Of a stretch of DNA of 39,780 nucleotides, positions 9,135-17,118 are shown piece after piece (the stretch's first letter is position 1; each line of letters starts with the position of its first letter). The position numbers and the translations under genes were made by a program. This DNA comes from Rhodospirillaceae bacterium (lineage in GTDB: Bacteria; Pseudomonadota; Alphaproteobacteria; Rhodospirillales; Casp-alpha2): assembly GCA_018665815.1 (NCBI GenBank), contig JABJBP010000118.1, positions 1 through 39,780 on the forward strand, in the 5' to 3' direction. The notes under the pieces were generated by a model, which was not told the DNA's origin, did not search any database, and was given only the letters and a program-made list of their open reading frames with translations.

Positions 9135-10541
9135 TTAGTGCTTCTTGCCGGGCGTTCCGCCCTCGCCCAAATCCCAATAAAGACCGGTCATGATGGCCAG
9201 CGCTTCGCGCGCCTCCGACAATAAGATGTGTTCGTTCGGCGCGTGCTGGGAACAGCCGGAGTAGGAATGCGGAATCCAGATTGACGGTAGGCCCAAGGTG
9301 ACGTTGAACAGGTCATTACAAATCGAGCCGCCAAGGCTCGGAATGACGGCGGTCTTTTTACCCGTGGTGCGCTCCATGGCGTCCGCCGTCCACGCCGCCC
9401 AAGGATCGTCCGGCGGCGTCGCACTGGCGTTAAATTCCGGCGCGTTCTCGGGCGGCGGCGGTTCAATGGCGATCATCTCAAACCCATGCTCGTCCAGATG
9501 TTCGCGAAGTGCGGGCAGAATTCTGTCCGTATTGGTTCCGGCGACAAATCGAAGCTGGCAGTTCGCCCGCGCTTCGGCCGGAACGGCATTCACCGGCTGG
9601 CGCGGATTGCCGGTCTTAAATGTCAAAACCTCAAAACTGTTCCAGGCATGAATTTGTTCCACCGGGCTCAAACCCGGCTCGCCCCAATCAGGATCGATAT
9701 CAGGCGCATCAACGCCGCCGGACGGCGCGATATCGGTCAAGCTGGCCCGCACGGCATCGCTCAGCGGCGGCGGGCGCCAATCTTCAATGAGAATCTTGCC
9801 GTTTGGGGAGACAATGGATTTCAGCGCATGGGCCATGACAATGCCGGGGTTTGTCAGCAGCCCGCCCCAATTGCCGGAATGATGCCCGCCGTCGCGGCAC
9901 TTCAGTACCAGTTCGAAATTCCGGCACCCGCGGGCACCCAGAAAAATTGTCGGCCGCTCTGGCGAAATTCTTGGCCCGTCGGATGCGATAAACACGTCAG
10001 CGGAAAATTTATCCAAATTTGCCTCAACGACACCGAAAATTCCGGGCGACCCATTTTCCTCACCCATCTCGACCATGAACTTGGAGTTGAACCCCAGTGA
10101 TCCACGAACTTTCAGGACGCGGCGAATGGCCGCCATATTGATGGTGTGCTGGCCTTTGTTATCGGCGGTGCCGCGGCCATACAGTTTATCGTCCACCTGG
10201 GTAGTCACCCAAGGATTGAGTCCTTCAATCCATTGATCTTCCAGCCCCCGAACGACGTCACCGTGGCCGTAACCCAGGACGGTCGGCAACGCCTCGTCCT
10301 CAATCCGTGTTGCCAGAAGAACCGGTCCCTTGCCCTCGACGGGATTCTCAAAAATCTCGCAGTTGTGCTCCATGGCCTCGAAGCCCGGCTGGATTTCCTC
10401 TTCGAGATACCGGCGCAGTTCGGCCTGATTATTTTCTTTTTGGCTTTCCGACGGGATGGCGACGCGGCGCGCCAATTCGGCGACATAGTCGCCACTGTCG
10501 AAATAAGCCTGAATGCCCTCGACAGCTTCTTCGCGGCTCAT
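9135..10541 (-). CDS. M20 family metallopeptidase (ArgE/DapE/CPG2-like), copy 2
   Basis: This is the second M20 enzyme, also 468 residues. Metal and catalytic residues are His93 (GYGHGDV), Asp127 (GRGTADNKG), the Glu161-Glu162 pair (EMGEENGS) and a C-terminal His (CSQHAPNEH). It shares YGHGDVVRG, YGRGTADNKGQH and GFNSKFM with copy 1, which argues for fairly recent duplication followed by divergence in the lid and dimer domain. The start ATG at 10541 overlaps the stop of the transporter ATPase by four bases, so synthesis is coupled to the importer. That coupling supports a direct role in processing the imported substrate. It is the first hydrolase gene after the transporter genes. Family certain; substrate unknown. 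Confidence 0.93.
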   Translation of the reverse strand: MSREEAVEGIQAYFDSGDYVAELARRVAIPSESQKENNQAELRRYLEEEIQPGFEAMEHNCEIFENPVEGKGPVLLATRIEDEALPTVLGYGHGDVVRGLEDQWIEGLNPWVTTQVDDKLYGRGTADNKGQHTINMAAIRRVLKVRGSLGFNSKFMVEMGEENGSPGIFGVVEANLDKFSADVFIASDGPRISPERPTIFLGARGCRNFELVLKCRDGGHHSGNWGGLLTNPGIVMAHALKSIVSPNGKILIEDWRPPPLSDAVRASLTDIAPSGGVDAPDIDPDWGEPGLSPVEQIHAWNSFEVLTFKTGNPRQPVNAVPAEARANCQLRFVAGTNTDRILPALREHLDEHGFEMIAIEPPPPENAPEFNASATPPDDPWAAWTADAMERTTGKKTAVIPSLGGSICNDLFNVTLGLPSIWIPHSYSGCSQHAPNEHILLSEAREALAIMTGLYWDLGEGGTPGKKH

Positions 10542-11518
10542 GCCGCCTGGCCCTTGGCCTCATCGAACAGATGACATTCCACGTGGCCTTGTTCGGTGGC
10601 GATGGGCTTCGGCGCACGTTCCGAGCAATGGCCCAGGACCTTGGCGCAGCGCGGATGGAAGGTACATCCGGACGGTGGTTCCACCGGATTCGGATAAGCC
10701 GCCCCCAGATGCGTGTCGGGAACGCTCAAATTCGGATCCGGCGTCAACACGGAATCCAAAAGCGCCTGGGTGTAGGGGTGCTGCGGGTTGGTAAACAGCG
10801 TTTCCGTATCCGCCTCTTCGACAATCCGGCCAAGATACATCACGGCGACCTTTGTCGCGATATGTTCAACAACCGCAAGATTGTGCGAAATGATCACGTA
10901 GGTCAGGTTCAATTCACCCCGCAAATCCTGCAGCAGATTGAGAATTTGCGATTGGACGGAGACATCGAGCGCCGAGGTCGGCTCGTCGCAAATAACGACG
11001 CGAGGCCTATTGATCAAGGCGCGCGCAATGGCGACGCGCTGGCGCTGTCCGCCGGACAGTTGACTGGGATAGTTTTCAAAAACGCGGCGCGGTAAGCCAA
11101 CCAATTCCATCATTTCCTCGGCCCGGCGACGCCAGGAATCAGGATCGGAGCCGCCTTGGATTTTCAACGGCAACGTAATGATGGAGCCGATGGATTTTCT
11201 AGGGTTCAACGACGAATACGGGTCCTGAAAAATCGGCTGCAAGAGCCTGGCGACTTCCAGGCGATGCAAATCACCCACGGGTTTGCCGTCGACAACAATC
11301 GTCCCGGCTGTCATGCTTTCCAAGCCCAGCAGCATCTTCGCCAGCGTCGTCTTCCCGCAACCCGATTCGCCAACCAGTGCGACAACCTCACCCCGCTTGA
11401 CCTGCAAATCGACGCCGTTAACAGCATGCAGCGGCCGTTTTCCCTTAAAAGCCCCGGCGGAAATCATGAAAGTTTTCGTGACGCCTTTGGCGTCGATCAT
11501 CACTTCGCTATCGCTCAT
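10538..11518 (-). CDS. Peptide-type ABC transporter ATP-binding protein (OppF/DppF-like)
   Basis: This 326-residue ATPase powers the importer encoded upstream. It has the Walker A motif GESGCGKTT near residues 50-58, the ABC signature LSGGQRQR, the Walker B segment VVICDEPTSALD, and the C-terminal oligopeptide-transporter extension with paired cysteines (CTFHPRCAKVLGHC) that in relatives can bind an iron-sulfur cluster. I start at the ATG at 11518, whose ATGA overlaps the stop of the other ATPase gene; this gives MSDSEVM. A start at 11572 would overlap the neighbour by 58 bases. The protein acts at the cytoplasmic face of the inner membrane as a heterodimer with the DppD-like subunit. The next gene, an M20 peptidase, overlaps by four bases. 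Confidence 0.94.
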   Translation of the reverse strand: MSDSEVMIDAKGVTKTFMISAGAFKGKRPLHAVNGVDLQVKRGEVVALVGESGCGKTTLAKMLLGLESMTAGTIVVDGKPVGDLHRLEVARLLQPIFQDPYSSLNPRKSIGSIITLPLKIQGGSDPDSWRRRAEEMMELVGLPRRVFENYPSQLSGGQRQRVAIARALINRPRVVICDEPTSALDVSVQSQILNLLQDLRGELNLTYVIISHNLAVVEHIATKVAVMYLGRIVEEADTETLFTNPQHPYTQALLDSVLTPDPNLSVPDTHLGAAYPNPVEPPSGCTFHPRCAKVLGHCSERAPKPIATEQGHVECHLFDEAKGQAA

Positions 11519-12528
11519 GCCGGCACCTTTTGTTTTAAGTTTTCGGCGCATTGCTCGGATGTCAGAACACACCGGAAATCATGATCCGCCGTAAAACCCT
11601 GGCGAAGATCTACTGTTTGCGTCCGGCAGATATCCGTCGCATACGGGCAACGATCGGAAAAATGACAACAATTCATCTCACCGACCAAGGACGGCACAAT
11701 TCCCGGGATCGAACCCAGATGACTGCCGCGCGCGGTCTTTCCAGGAATGGGGATACACTCCAGCAAACCTTGCGTATAGGGATGCGTGGGATTCTCGAAC
11801 ACTTGCTTCGCGCTGCCTTGCTCAACCACTTGGCCGGCGTACATCACACAGACCCGGTCCGCGACCCGTGCGACAACACCAAGATCATGGGTAATCAGGA
11901 TCAAACCCATATCGAATTCCTTTTGCAACTCAGCGAGCAGCAAAAGAATTTGTGCCTGGATGGTCACGTCGAGGGCTGTGGTCGGTTCGTCGGCAATAAT
12001 CAGGCCCGGGCCGCACATCAACGTCATGGCGATCATCACGCGTTGGCGCAATCCACCGGAAAGTTGATGCGGATATTGCCGGAGCCGGCTTCGCGCCGCG
12101 GTGATTCCAACTTTTTCCAACAGGTATACGGCGCGATCTCGCGCCTCATCGCGCGAAACCTTCCGATGGCGGATCAATGCTTCTTCGAGCTGGTTGCCGA
12201 TGGTGTAGGCCGGATTAAGCGACGTCATCGGTTCTTGAAAAATCATCCCCATGAGATTGCCGCGAATATCGGCCATCTCGTCCTCGGGGATATCGAGGAC
12301 GTTCTTGCCGTGCAACTCCAGCCTCTCCGCCGTGCGGTTGGCCTTGGTCGGCAGCAAGTCCATGATTGCCAATGAGGTCAGGGATTTGCCACAACCCGAT
12401 TCGCCGACGATACAAAGTGTTTCGCCGCGGTCGACCTTGAAACTTACGCCCTGCACCGCATGAAGCATGCCGCTGGGTACCGGAATTTCGACCTTCAAGT
12501 TGTCGACGCTCAAAATACGTTCGGCCAT
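11515..12528 (-). CDS. Peptide-type ABC transporter ATP-binding protein (OppD/DppD-like)
   Basis: This 337-residue protein is the second ATPase of the importer. It contains Walker [10 protein letters not shown] near residues 43-51, the ABC signature LSGGLRQRV, Walker [12 protein letters not shown], and the C-terminal oligopeptide extension with a cysteine-rich stretch ([15 protein letters not shown]) as in DppD/OppD. It pairs with the DppF-like ATPase, whose start overlaps its stop. It starts 30 bases after the DppC-like permease, behind a purine-rich GGGGAA sequence that can serve as ribosome binding site. Presence of both ATPases, both permeases and a binding protein means the importer is complete. 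Confidence 0.94.
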   Translation of the reverse strand: MAERILSVDNLKVEIPVPSGMLHAVQGVSFKVDRGETLCIVGESGCGKSLTSLAIMDLLPTKANRTAERLELHGKNVLDIPEDEMADIRGNLMGMIFQEPMTSLNPAYTIGNQLEEALIRHRKVSRDEARDRAVYLLEKVGITAARSRLRQYPHQLSGGLRQRVMIAMTLMCGPGLIIADEPTTALDVTIQAQILLLLAELQKEFDMGLILITHDLGVVARVADRVCVMYAGQVVEQGSAKQVFENPTHPYTQGLLECIPIPGKTARGSHLGSIPGIVPSLVGEMNCCHFSDRCPYATDICRTQTVDLRQGFTADHDFRCVLTSEQCAENLKQKVPA

Positions 12529-12558
12529 GTGTTCCCCGGACTATTGGTTGAGTGTGGA

Positions 12559-13470
12559 TTAATTTCTGTTTTCAGGCGCCGTAACGTCACGAATGCCGTC
12601 ACCCATGAGGTTGATGCACAACACCAGCATGAAGAGCGCGAACCCAGGGATTGCGATCACCCAGGCCTTGAAGAACATCATGCCCTTGCCCTCGGAAATC
12701 ATTAGGCCCCAACTGGGCGTCGGTGGTTGGACGCCGAGGCCGAGGAAGGATAGTGCAGCTTCCAAAAGCACCGCGTGGGCAACCTCCAAGGTGGCGACAA
12801 CGATCAGTGCATTCGCGACATTCGGCATGATCTCGGTAAAAATAATCCGCGTCGTCGAGCAGCCCAGCGCCTTGGCCGCGGCGATGTAGTCCATACTTCG
12901 TACCTGTTGGGTGGTCGCCCGCATGACAACGGCGAAGCGATCCCAAATTAACAACCCCAATACCCAGATCACAATATTCAGCGAGCTGCCGATCAACGCG
13001 ACAACGACCAACGCAACCAAAATTACCGGCATGGCAAGGCGCGTCGTGATAATGAAGGTAATGATCATATCGACCCGGCCACCGAAATAGCCGGCGGCAA
13101 CGCCCAATGCCGTGCCAATCACACCGGAAATCAACATCGCCGCGAAACCGATCAGCAACGACGTTTGTGCGCCGAACATCATCCGGGACAAATAGTCGCG
13201 GCCAAAGCCATCGGTGCCCAACGGGTGCAACCATGTTCCCTTGGCACCCCAGACCGGATCCAGGAATCGTTTGCTCAAATCCTGGTCAAAGGGATCGTGC
13301 GGTGCCAGCAAGGGCGCAAGAATGGCGATCAGAAATATAAACAAAAGGACACCGCCGCCGATGGTCATGCCGGCATGCCCGAAGACGCGCTTAAGTAATA
13401 GCGACGAGGCGGAAGGTTCTAAAATCTCCTGCGCCGAGGGAAGCTTTGCCGCAACGGTTCCGTTTGCCAT
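12559..13470 (-). CDS. Peptide-type ABC transporter permease (DppC-like)
   Basis: This 303-residue inner-membrane protein is one of the two permease subunits. It has an N-terminal cytoplasmic tail, a first membrane helix at about residues 30-55 (GGVLLFIFLIAILAPLLAP), the typical extracytoplasmic segment ending in HPLGTDGFGRDYLSR, and the binding-protein-dependent transport domain with five further helices. The EAA-like loop (YIAAAKALGCS) that contacts the ATPase is visible, and the C-terminal end (NLMGDGIRD) is characteristic of DppC/OppC. It lies 13 bases downstream of the DppB-like gene. The subunit forms half of the translocation pore. Substrate choice is set mainly by the binding protein, so the sequence does not name the cargo. 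Confidence 0.94.
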   Translation of the reverse strand: MANGTVAAKLPSAQEILEPSASSLLLKRVFGHAGMTIGGGVLLFIFLIAILAPLLAPHDPFDQDLSKRFLDPVWGAKGTWLHPLGTDGFGRDYLSRMMFGAQTSLLIGFAAMLISGVIGTALGVAAGYFGGRVDMIITFIITTRLAMPVILVALVVVALIGSSLNIVIWVLGLLIWDRFAVVMRATTQQVRSMDYIAAAKALGCSTTRIIFTEIMPNVANALIVVATLEVAHAVLLEAALSFLGLGVQPPTPSWGLMISEGKGMMFFKAWVIAIPGFALFMLVLCINLMGDGIRDVTAPENRN

Positions 13471-13483
13471 ATCCGTTCTCCCT

Positions 13484-14401
13484 CTAGCTCACACGTATTC
13501 TTGGGTCGAGAAATGCGTTTAATAAATCCGCCAAGAAGGTCAGCAGGATATAAAAACTGGCGATGGTCAAAACGATCGCCTGCATGACTTCAAAGTCAGA
13601 GCGCTGGATCGATTGCCAAGCAAGATTGCCAAGTCCGTTCAGCGAGAAGATGGTTTCAATGACGATAGAACCACCGAGCATGAAACCCAATTGGACGGCG
13701 GACAGCGAGACCACTGGAATGATGGCATTGCGCAGCGCGTGCTTGAACAGAACGACACGTGGTTTCAAACCTTTCGCCCGCGCCGTTCGGATGTAATCCG
13801 ACGACATGACATCCATCATCCCGGCCCGCGTCAGGCGCATGATCGCCGGCGTCGCATAATAGCCGAGCGCAATCGATGGCATAATAAAGTTAAGCCACGA
13901 CGCGTGGCCCGATATGGGTAACCATCTTAACCAGACACCGAACACGATAATCATGATCAATGCGAAGAAAAAACTCGGCAAAGCCTGGCCAATCACGGCA
14001 ATGCCCAGGGCCACCCTGTCTACCAGAGTATTCGGGAACATTGCCGCCAACACGCCAAGCGGGATCGCCAATATGAGCGCAAAGCTCAATGACAAGGCGC
14101 CTAAGATCATGGTCGTGGGCGCGCGGTCGGCAAGAATGCCGGATACCGCACGTTTCAGATAAATGGATTCGCCGAAATCACCCTGCATGGCCTTGACGGC
14201 CCAATCCGCGTATTGGACAGGCAGCGGGCGATCCAAGCCGTAATGCTTGCGTACATATTCAATGTCTTCTTCGGTGGCGCTTTCGCCGGCCATGGCGGCG
14301 GCGGGGTCACCGGAGAACCGGAGTAGCGAGAATGTCACAATCGAAACAGCAACGGCGACCAAAATGGCAACACCAAATCGCTTCAATGCGTAAAATAGCA
14401 T
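13484..14401 (-). CDS. Peptide-type ABC transporter permease (DppB-like)
   Basis: This 305-residue protein is the DppB/OppB-type permease partner. It has an N-terminal membrane helix (residues 9-29), the diagnostic region with DRPLPVQYADW typical of this subfamily, and five more helices in the transport domain, with the ATPase-contacting loop YIRTARAKGLKPR. The end (DLLNAFLDPRIRVS) is standard. The gene follows the binding-protein gene after 77 bases that contain a strong hairpin, so the permease may be expressed at a lower level than the binding protein. It precedes the DppC-like gene by 13 bases. Confidence 0.94.
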   Translation of the reverse strand: MLFYALKRFGVAILVAVAVSIVTFSLLRFSGDPAAAMAGESATEEDIEYVRKHYGLDRPLPVQYADWAVKAMQGDFGESIYLKRAVSGILADRAPTTMILGALSLSFALILAIPLGVLAAMFPNTLVDRVALGIAVIGQALPSFFFALIMIIVFGVWLRWLPISGHASWLNFIMPSIALGYYATPAIMRLTRAGMMDVMSSDYIRTARAKGLKPRVVLFKHALRNAIIPVVSLSAVQLGFMLGGSIVIETIFSLNGLGNLAWQSIQRSDFEVMQAIVLTIASFYILLTFLADLLNAFLDPRIRVS

Positions 14402-14432
14402 TCTCTAATCTCCGTAAATGATTAAAAGGAAA

Positions 14433-14460
14433 CTCCGGCCCGGATATCTCCGGGCCGGAG
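14433..14460 (-). terminator. Strong intercistronic hairpin after the binding-protein gene
   Basis: An 11-base-pair perfect inverted repeat, CTCCGGCCCGG and CCGGGCCGGAG with a 6-base loop, lies between the binding-protein gene and the DppB-like gene. On the minus strand it is followed by TTTCCTTTT. It can act as a partial terminator or as a 3' stabiliser of the binding-protein message; both are known strategies for making excess binding protein. The sequence alone does not tell which. Confidence 0.7.
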
Positions 14461-14478
14461 CCACCAATCCGTCTTTAC

Positions 14479-16023
14479 TTACTTCCACTTCGCCGTGAAG
14501 AACCGCGGAATTTCGTCTGCGGTCGGGTTGAAGTCGAGGTCATGCGTGAATGCGTAGTACTTGGCGTAGGTGAACATCGGCAACCAGCAGACGTTCTCCT
14601 GCAGACGGGTCAGAGCCTTTTTATAGGCCTCCTTGCGAACCTTCGGATCGACGTTCGAGTCGCCTTCCGCAAGCCACTTTGTAACGTCAGCGTCGCGGCA
14701 GTAATCATCACGCTTGCCTTGGAAGAAGTGGCTGGTGATCGCCGAAACGTCGTTCATGGAGTATGAACCCCATGTCATATGGTGGAACGGTGCTTTACCT
14801 TCCCAGACCAGACCACGAAGCGCCTTGTACTGCATGTACTTGAGGCTGGATTTGATACCGACTTTCGCCAGATAACCCATCACGGCCTCTGTGAATTCAC
14901 GCTGCCGATAGGCAAAGATATCCGTCGTAAAGCCATTCGGATAACCGGCTTCGGCGAGCAGTTTCTTCGATTTGGCAGGATCGTAATTGTACTGCGGCAC
15001 GTCTTGAGTGCAACCGAACTGCGTCGGGAAACAGGCCGAGTGAATGACCTGCGAGGCGCCGCCAACCATTTCCTTGGCAATGGCTCCACGGTCAATGGCG
15101 TGGGCAATGGCGCGACGAACCTTCTTATTATAGAACGGATTGTCTTTGCCCTTACCGGCACGACCGGCACGGTCCATGGTCAAATAGCTGATCCGCATGG
15201 TCGGCACGTTCATTACGTTGTTGATCCCGATAAGCTTCAGCTCTTCGGCCTTATCCTTCGGCACATCCCAAATCCAGTCCAGGCTACCGGACAGAAGTTC
15301 GGCGATCTGAGCTTCCGGGTCAGCGACCGTGCGGAAGTTGATTTTACCGATGGACGGCTGGCCTTTCGGTGAACCTTTCCAGTAGTTTGTGTTCTTTTCC
15401 ATTTGCACGGACTCACCGGATACGATCTTCACGGTTTTGTAAGGACCAGTACCAATGGCCGCCACGGTGCCGTAATCAGGCTTACCTTTGGCGTCTTTCC
15501 TAGCCGTTGCCCAAATATCTTTCGGGAAAATGGCCATCGGGCCAGAGACGAACTCCAGCGCCGCTGGGAAGGTCTTTTTCAAATGAACACGAACGGTGTC
15601 CGCGTCAACTTTCTCAGCATGGTCGATCCAGCTGACGTTACGTTTGGTGAGCACGCCACTGTCTTTGCTAGATACGTGATTGTAGGTTTTAACCACGTCG
15701 TCTGCACTGAAGCTGGCGCCATTGTGGAACTTCACACCCTTACGGATTTTGAATTCCAAGGTTTTGTTGTTGACCCATTTGAACGACGTCGCCAACAACG
15801 GCTTGTATTCGAATGTCTTAGTGTCGCGATACAGCAGATTGTCCCAGGTGTGACGCTGCATGATCACCATTTCACGGACGTTGTTATAGAACGGCAACGC
15901 CACGTCGACTTCACGGGTGGTCGACCAATTCAGCGTGTCGTCGGCCTTCCCCGCCATGGCGTCTGATGCGCCCATTGAGACCGCGGCGGCAACAGCTGCC
16001 GCTGTCATAATTGTACGTTTCAT
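14479..16023 (-). CDS. ABC transporter substrate-binding protein, family 5 (DppA/OppA-like)
   Basis: This 514-residue protein is the periplasmic receptor of the importer. The first about 24 residues form a Sec signal peptide (MKRT, a hydrophobic alanine-rich core, cleavage near AMA-GKA). The mature part matches the family 5 binding proteins: KFHNGASFSADDVV, the region near the GTGPYK segment, and NKKVRRAIAHAIDR. Family 5 includes receptors for di- and oligopeptides, nickel, opines and glycosides, so the ligand is open. A good ribosome binding site (GGAGGAG, 16032-16038) precedes the ATG. It is the first gene of the operon, transcribed away from the IclR gene, which probably controls it. A hairpin follows the stop. 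Confidence 0.94.
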   Translation of the reverse strand: MKRTIMTAAAVAAAVSMGASDAMAGKADDTLNWSTTREVDVALPFYNNVREMVIMQRHTWDNLLYRDTKTFEYKPLLATSFKWVNNKTLEFKIRKGVKFHNGASFSADDVVKTYNHVSSKDSGVLTKRNVSWIDHAEKVDADTVRVHLKKTFPAALEFVSGPMAIFPKDIWATARKDAKGKPDYGTVAAIGTGPYKTVKIVSGESVQMEKNTNYWKGSPKGQPSIGKINFRTVADPEAQIAELLSGSLDWIWDVPKDKAEELKLIGINNVMNVPTMRISYLTMDRAGRAGKGKDNPFYNKKVRRAIAHAIDRGAIAKEMVGGASQVIHSACFPTQFGCTQDVPQYNYDPAKSKKLLAEAGYPNGFTTDIFAYRQREFTEAVMGYLAKVGIKSSLKYMQYKALRGLVWEGKAPFHHMTWGSYSMNDVSAITSHFFQGKRDDYCRDADVTKWLAEGDSNVDPKVRKEAYKKALTRLQENVCWLPMFTYAKYYAFTHDLDFNPTADEIPRFFTAKWK

Positions 16024-16118
16024 TAGTTTCTCTCCTCCACTGGCTTATTTATTCGTCTTGGTGTTTAGGTTTTGTAACTTAACTCATCAACTACATAGAC
16101 CAAGAACCCACGCACATG

Positions 16119-16140
16119 ATTCCCCGGAATGCCAAGGCAT
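16119..16140. promoter_or_regulatory. Overlapping short palindromes in the divergent control region
   Basis: Two adjacent dyads overlap here: ATTCC-CC-GGAAT (16119-16130) and ATGCC-AA-GGCAT (16129-16140). They lie about 100 bases upstream of the binding-protein start, inside the only long intergenic region of the cluster. Such short dyads are compatible with a dimeric regulator site but also arise by chance. No protein can be assigned with confidence. Confidence 0.3.
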
Positions 16141-16190
16141 GTCCATGGGTTTTCCTGCATCTGGGAAATCTCTATCAGATATCCTCCCAT

Positions 16191-16211
16191 AAGTATTATA
16201 TTGTAATACTT
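16191..16211. promoter_or_regulatory. Perfect palindrome, candidate IclR operator
   Basis: Arms AAGTATTA (16191-16198) and TAATACTT (16204-16211) are perfect reverse complements around a 5-base spacer. The site lies between the divergent IclR gene and the binding-protein gene, in an AT-rich stretch (about 16185-16235) that also looks like the promoter region. IclR proteins bind as dimers or tetramers to short dyads near their own gene, so autoregulation plus control of the importer operon is the likely reading. Binding itself is inferred. Confidence 0.5.
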
Positions 16212-16281
16212 TTTGTTATTAATTAATATTCTATTCCAGCCTCCGAAATGGGTCAAGGCTGATTGGCCCAAAACCAAACGA

Positions 16282-17103
16282 ATGCCAATGATCGAAAACT
16301 CACAAGCCCGCAAAGTTTCCAGCGAATCCAATCAATCTCAGACGCTTTATGTCGGGTCATTGGAGAAAGGGTTTCGAGTCCTCGAAGCCTTCCGCGATGG
16401 CCCCGGTGATCTGGGTCTAACCGAAATTGCCGCGCGCACCGGATTGGACAAAAGTGCGGCGCAGCGGTTTACCAACACCCTTCAGCAACTGGGGTATCTT
16501 GAAAAAGATCCACGCAGCCGCCGGTATCGCCCGGCCGTCAGGTTGATGGATTTTGCCTACACCTATTTGCAACACGATCAATTGGCCGAGATCGCCATGT
16601 CGCGGCTCATCGAGGCCAGTAAGATTTTCGGCACGACGGTCAATTTGTGCGTGCTGATCGACACGGCGATCATCTATACCGTTCGCATTCCCCATGAAAA
16701 AGCCAGTTTCCCCGCCACCGTGCCGGGCCGGCGAATGCCGGCGTTCTGCACGGCTGGCGGCACCGTCATACTGGCCTATCGATCACGCGAAGAAGCCGAG
16801 GCCGTGATTGATGCATCGGACCGCACGGCCATAACCGACAAAACTGTCACTGACCGCACGGCTGTGATGGAACGAATTGCCGAAGCCCGAGACCGGGGTT
16901 ACGGCATTGGCATCGGTCAGGCACTACCGAATGAGATCAGCGTCGCCGCCCCGGTTCTCGACAATCGCGGGCGCGCCATCGCCGCCGTCCAAATCCCCGC
17001 CTATATGCCGCAATGGACACCGCAAGAAGCGCGCGAAAAACTCGCCCCACTGGCAATGGAAACAGCTAGGTCCATTTCCGGCATGTTGCGCCCCACGGAA
17101 TAG
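16282..17103 (+). CDS. IclR family transcriptional regulator
   Basis: This 273-residue protein has the two-domain IclR layout. The winged helix-turn-helix lies near residues 24-85 (LTEIAARTGLDKSAAQRFTNTL, then the wing RRYRPAVR). The C-terminal ligand-binding domain (about 100-265) has the usual VRIPHEKASFPATVPGRRMPAFCTAGG segment split by small inserts. IclR regulators sense small acids or aromatic and other catabolites and usually control a neighbouring catabolic operon. The gene is divergent from the eleven-gene operon and heads its own arm, so it likely controls both. The start is uncertain: ATG at 16282 is used; ATG at 16288 and TTG at 16213 are possible, but the TTG would put the palindrome over the ribosome binding region. 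The gap to the next gene is 15 bases. Confidence 0.92.
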   Translation: MPMIENSQARKVSSESNQSQTLYVGSLEKGFRVLEAFRDGPGDLGLTEIAARTGLDKSAAQRFTNTLQQLGYLEKDPRSRRYRPAVRLMDFAYTYLQHDQLAEIAMSRLIEASKIFGTTVNLCVLIDTAIIYTVRIPHEKASFPATVPGRRMPAFCTAGGTVILAYRSREEAEAVIDASDRTAITDKTVTDRTAVMERIAEARDRGYGIGIGQALPNEISVAAPVLDNRGRAIAAVQIPAYMPQWTPQEAREKLAPLAMETARSISGMLRPTE

Positions 17104-17118
17104 AACGGAAAAGACATC

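Noticed and set aside
10307-11095. A 262-codon open frame on the plus strand
   Set aside because: It is antisense to the M20 and ABC ATPase genes, is very rich in Arg, and shows no domain, so it is a shadow frame.
11551-12375. A 274-codon open frame on the plus strand
   Set aside because: It lies antisense to the DppD-like ATPase, whose motifs are complete, and its translation has no family character.
14779-15372. A 197-codon open frame antisense to the binding protein
   Set aside because: The binding protein has a signal peptide, ribosome binding site and family motifs; the antisense frame has none.
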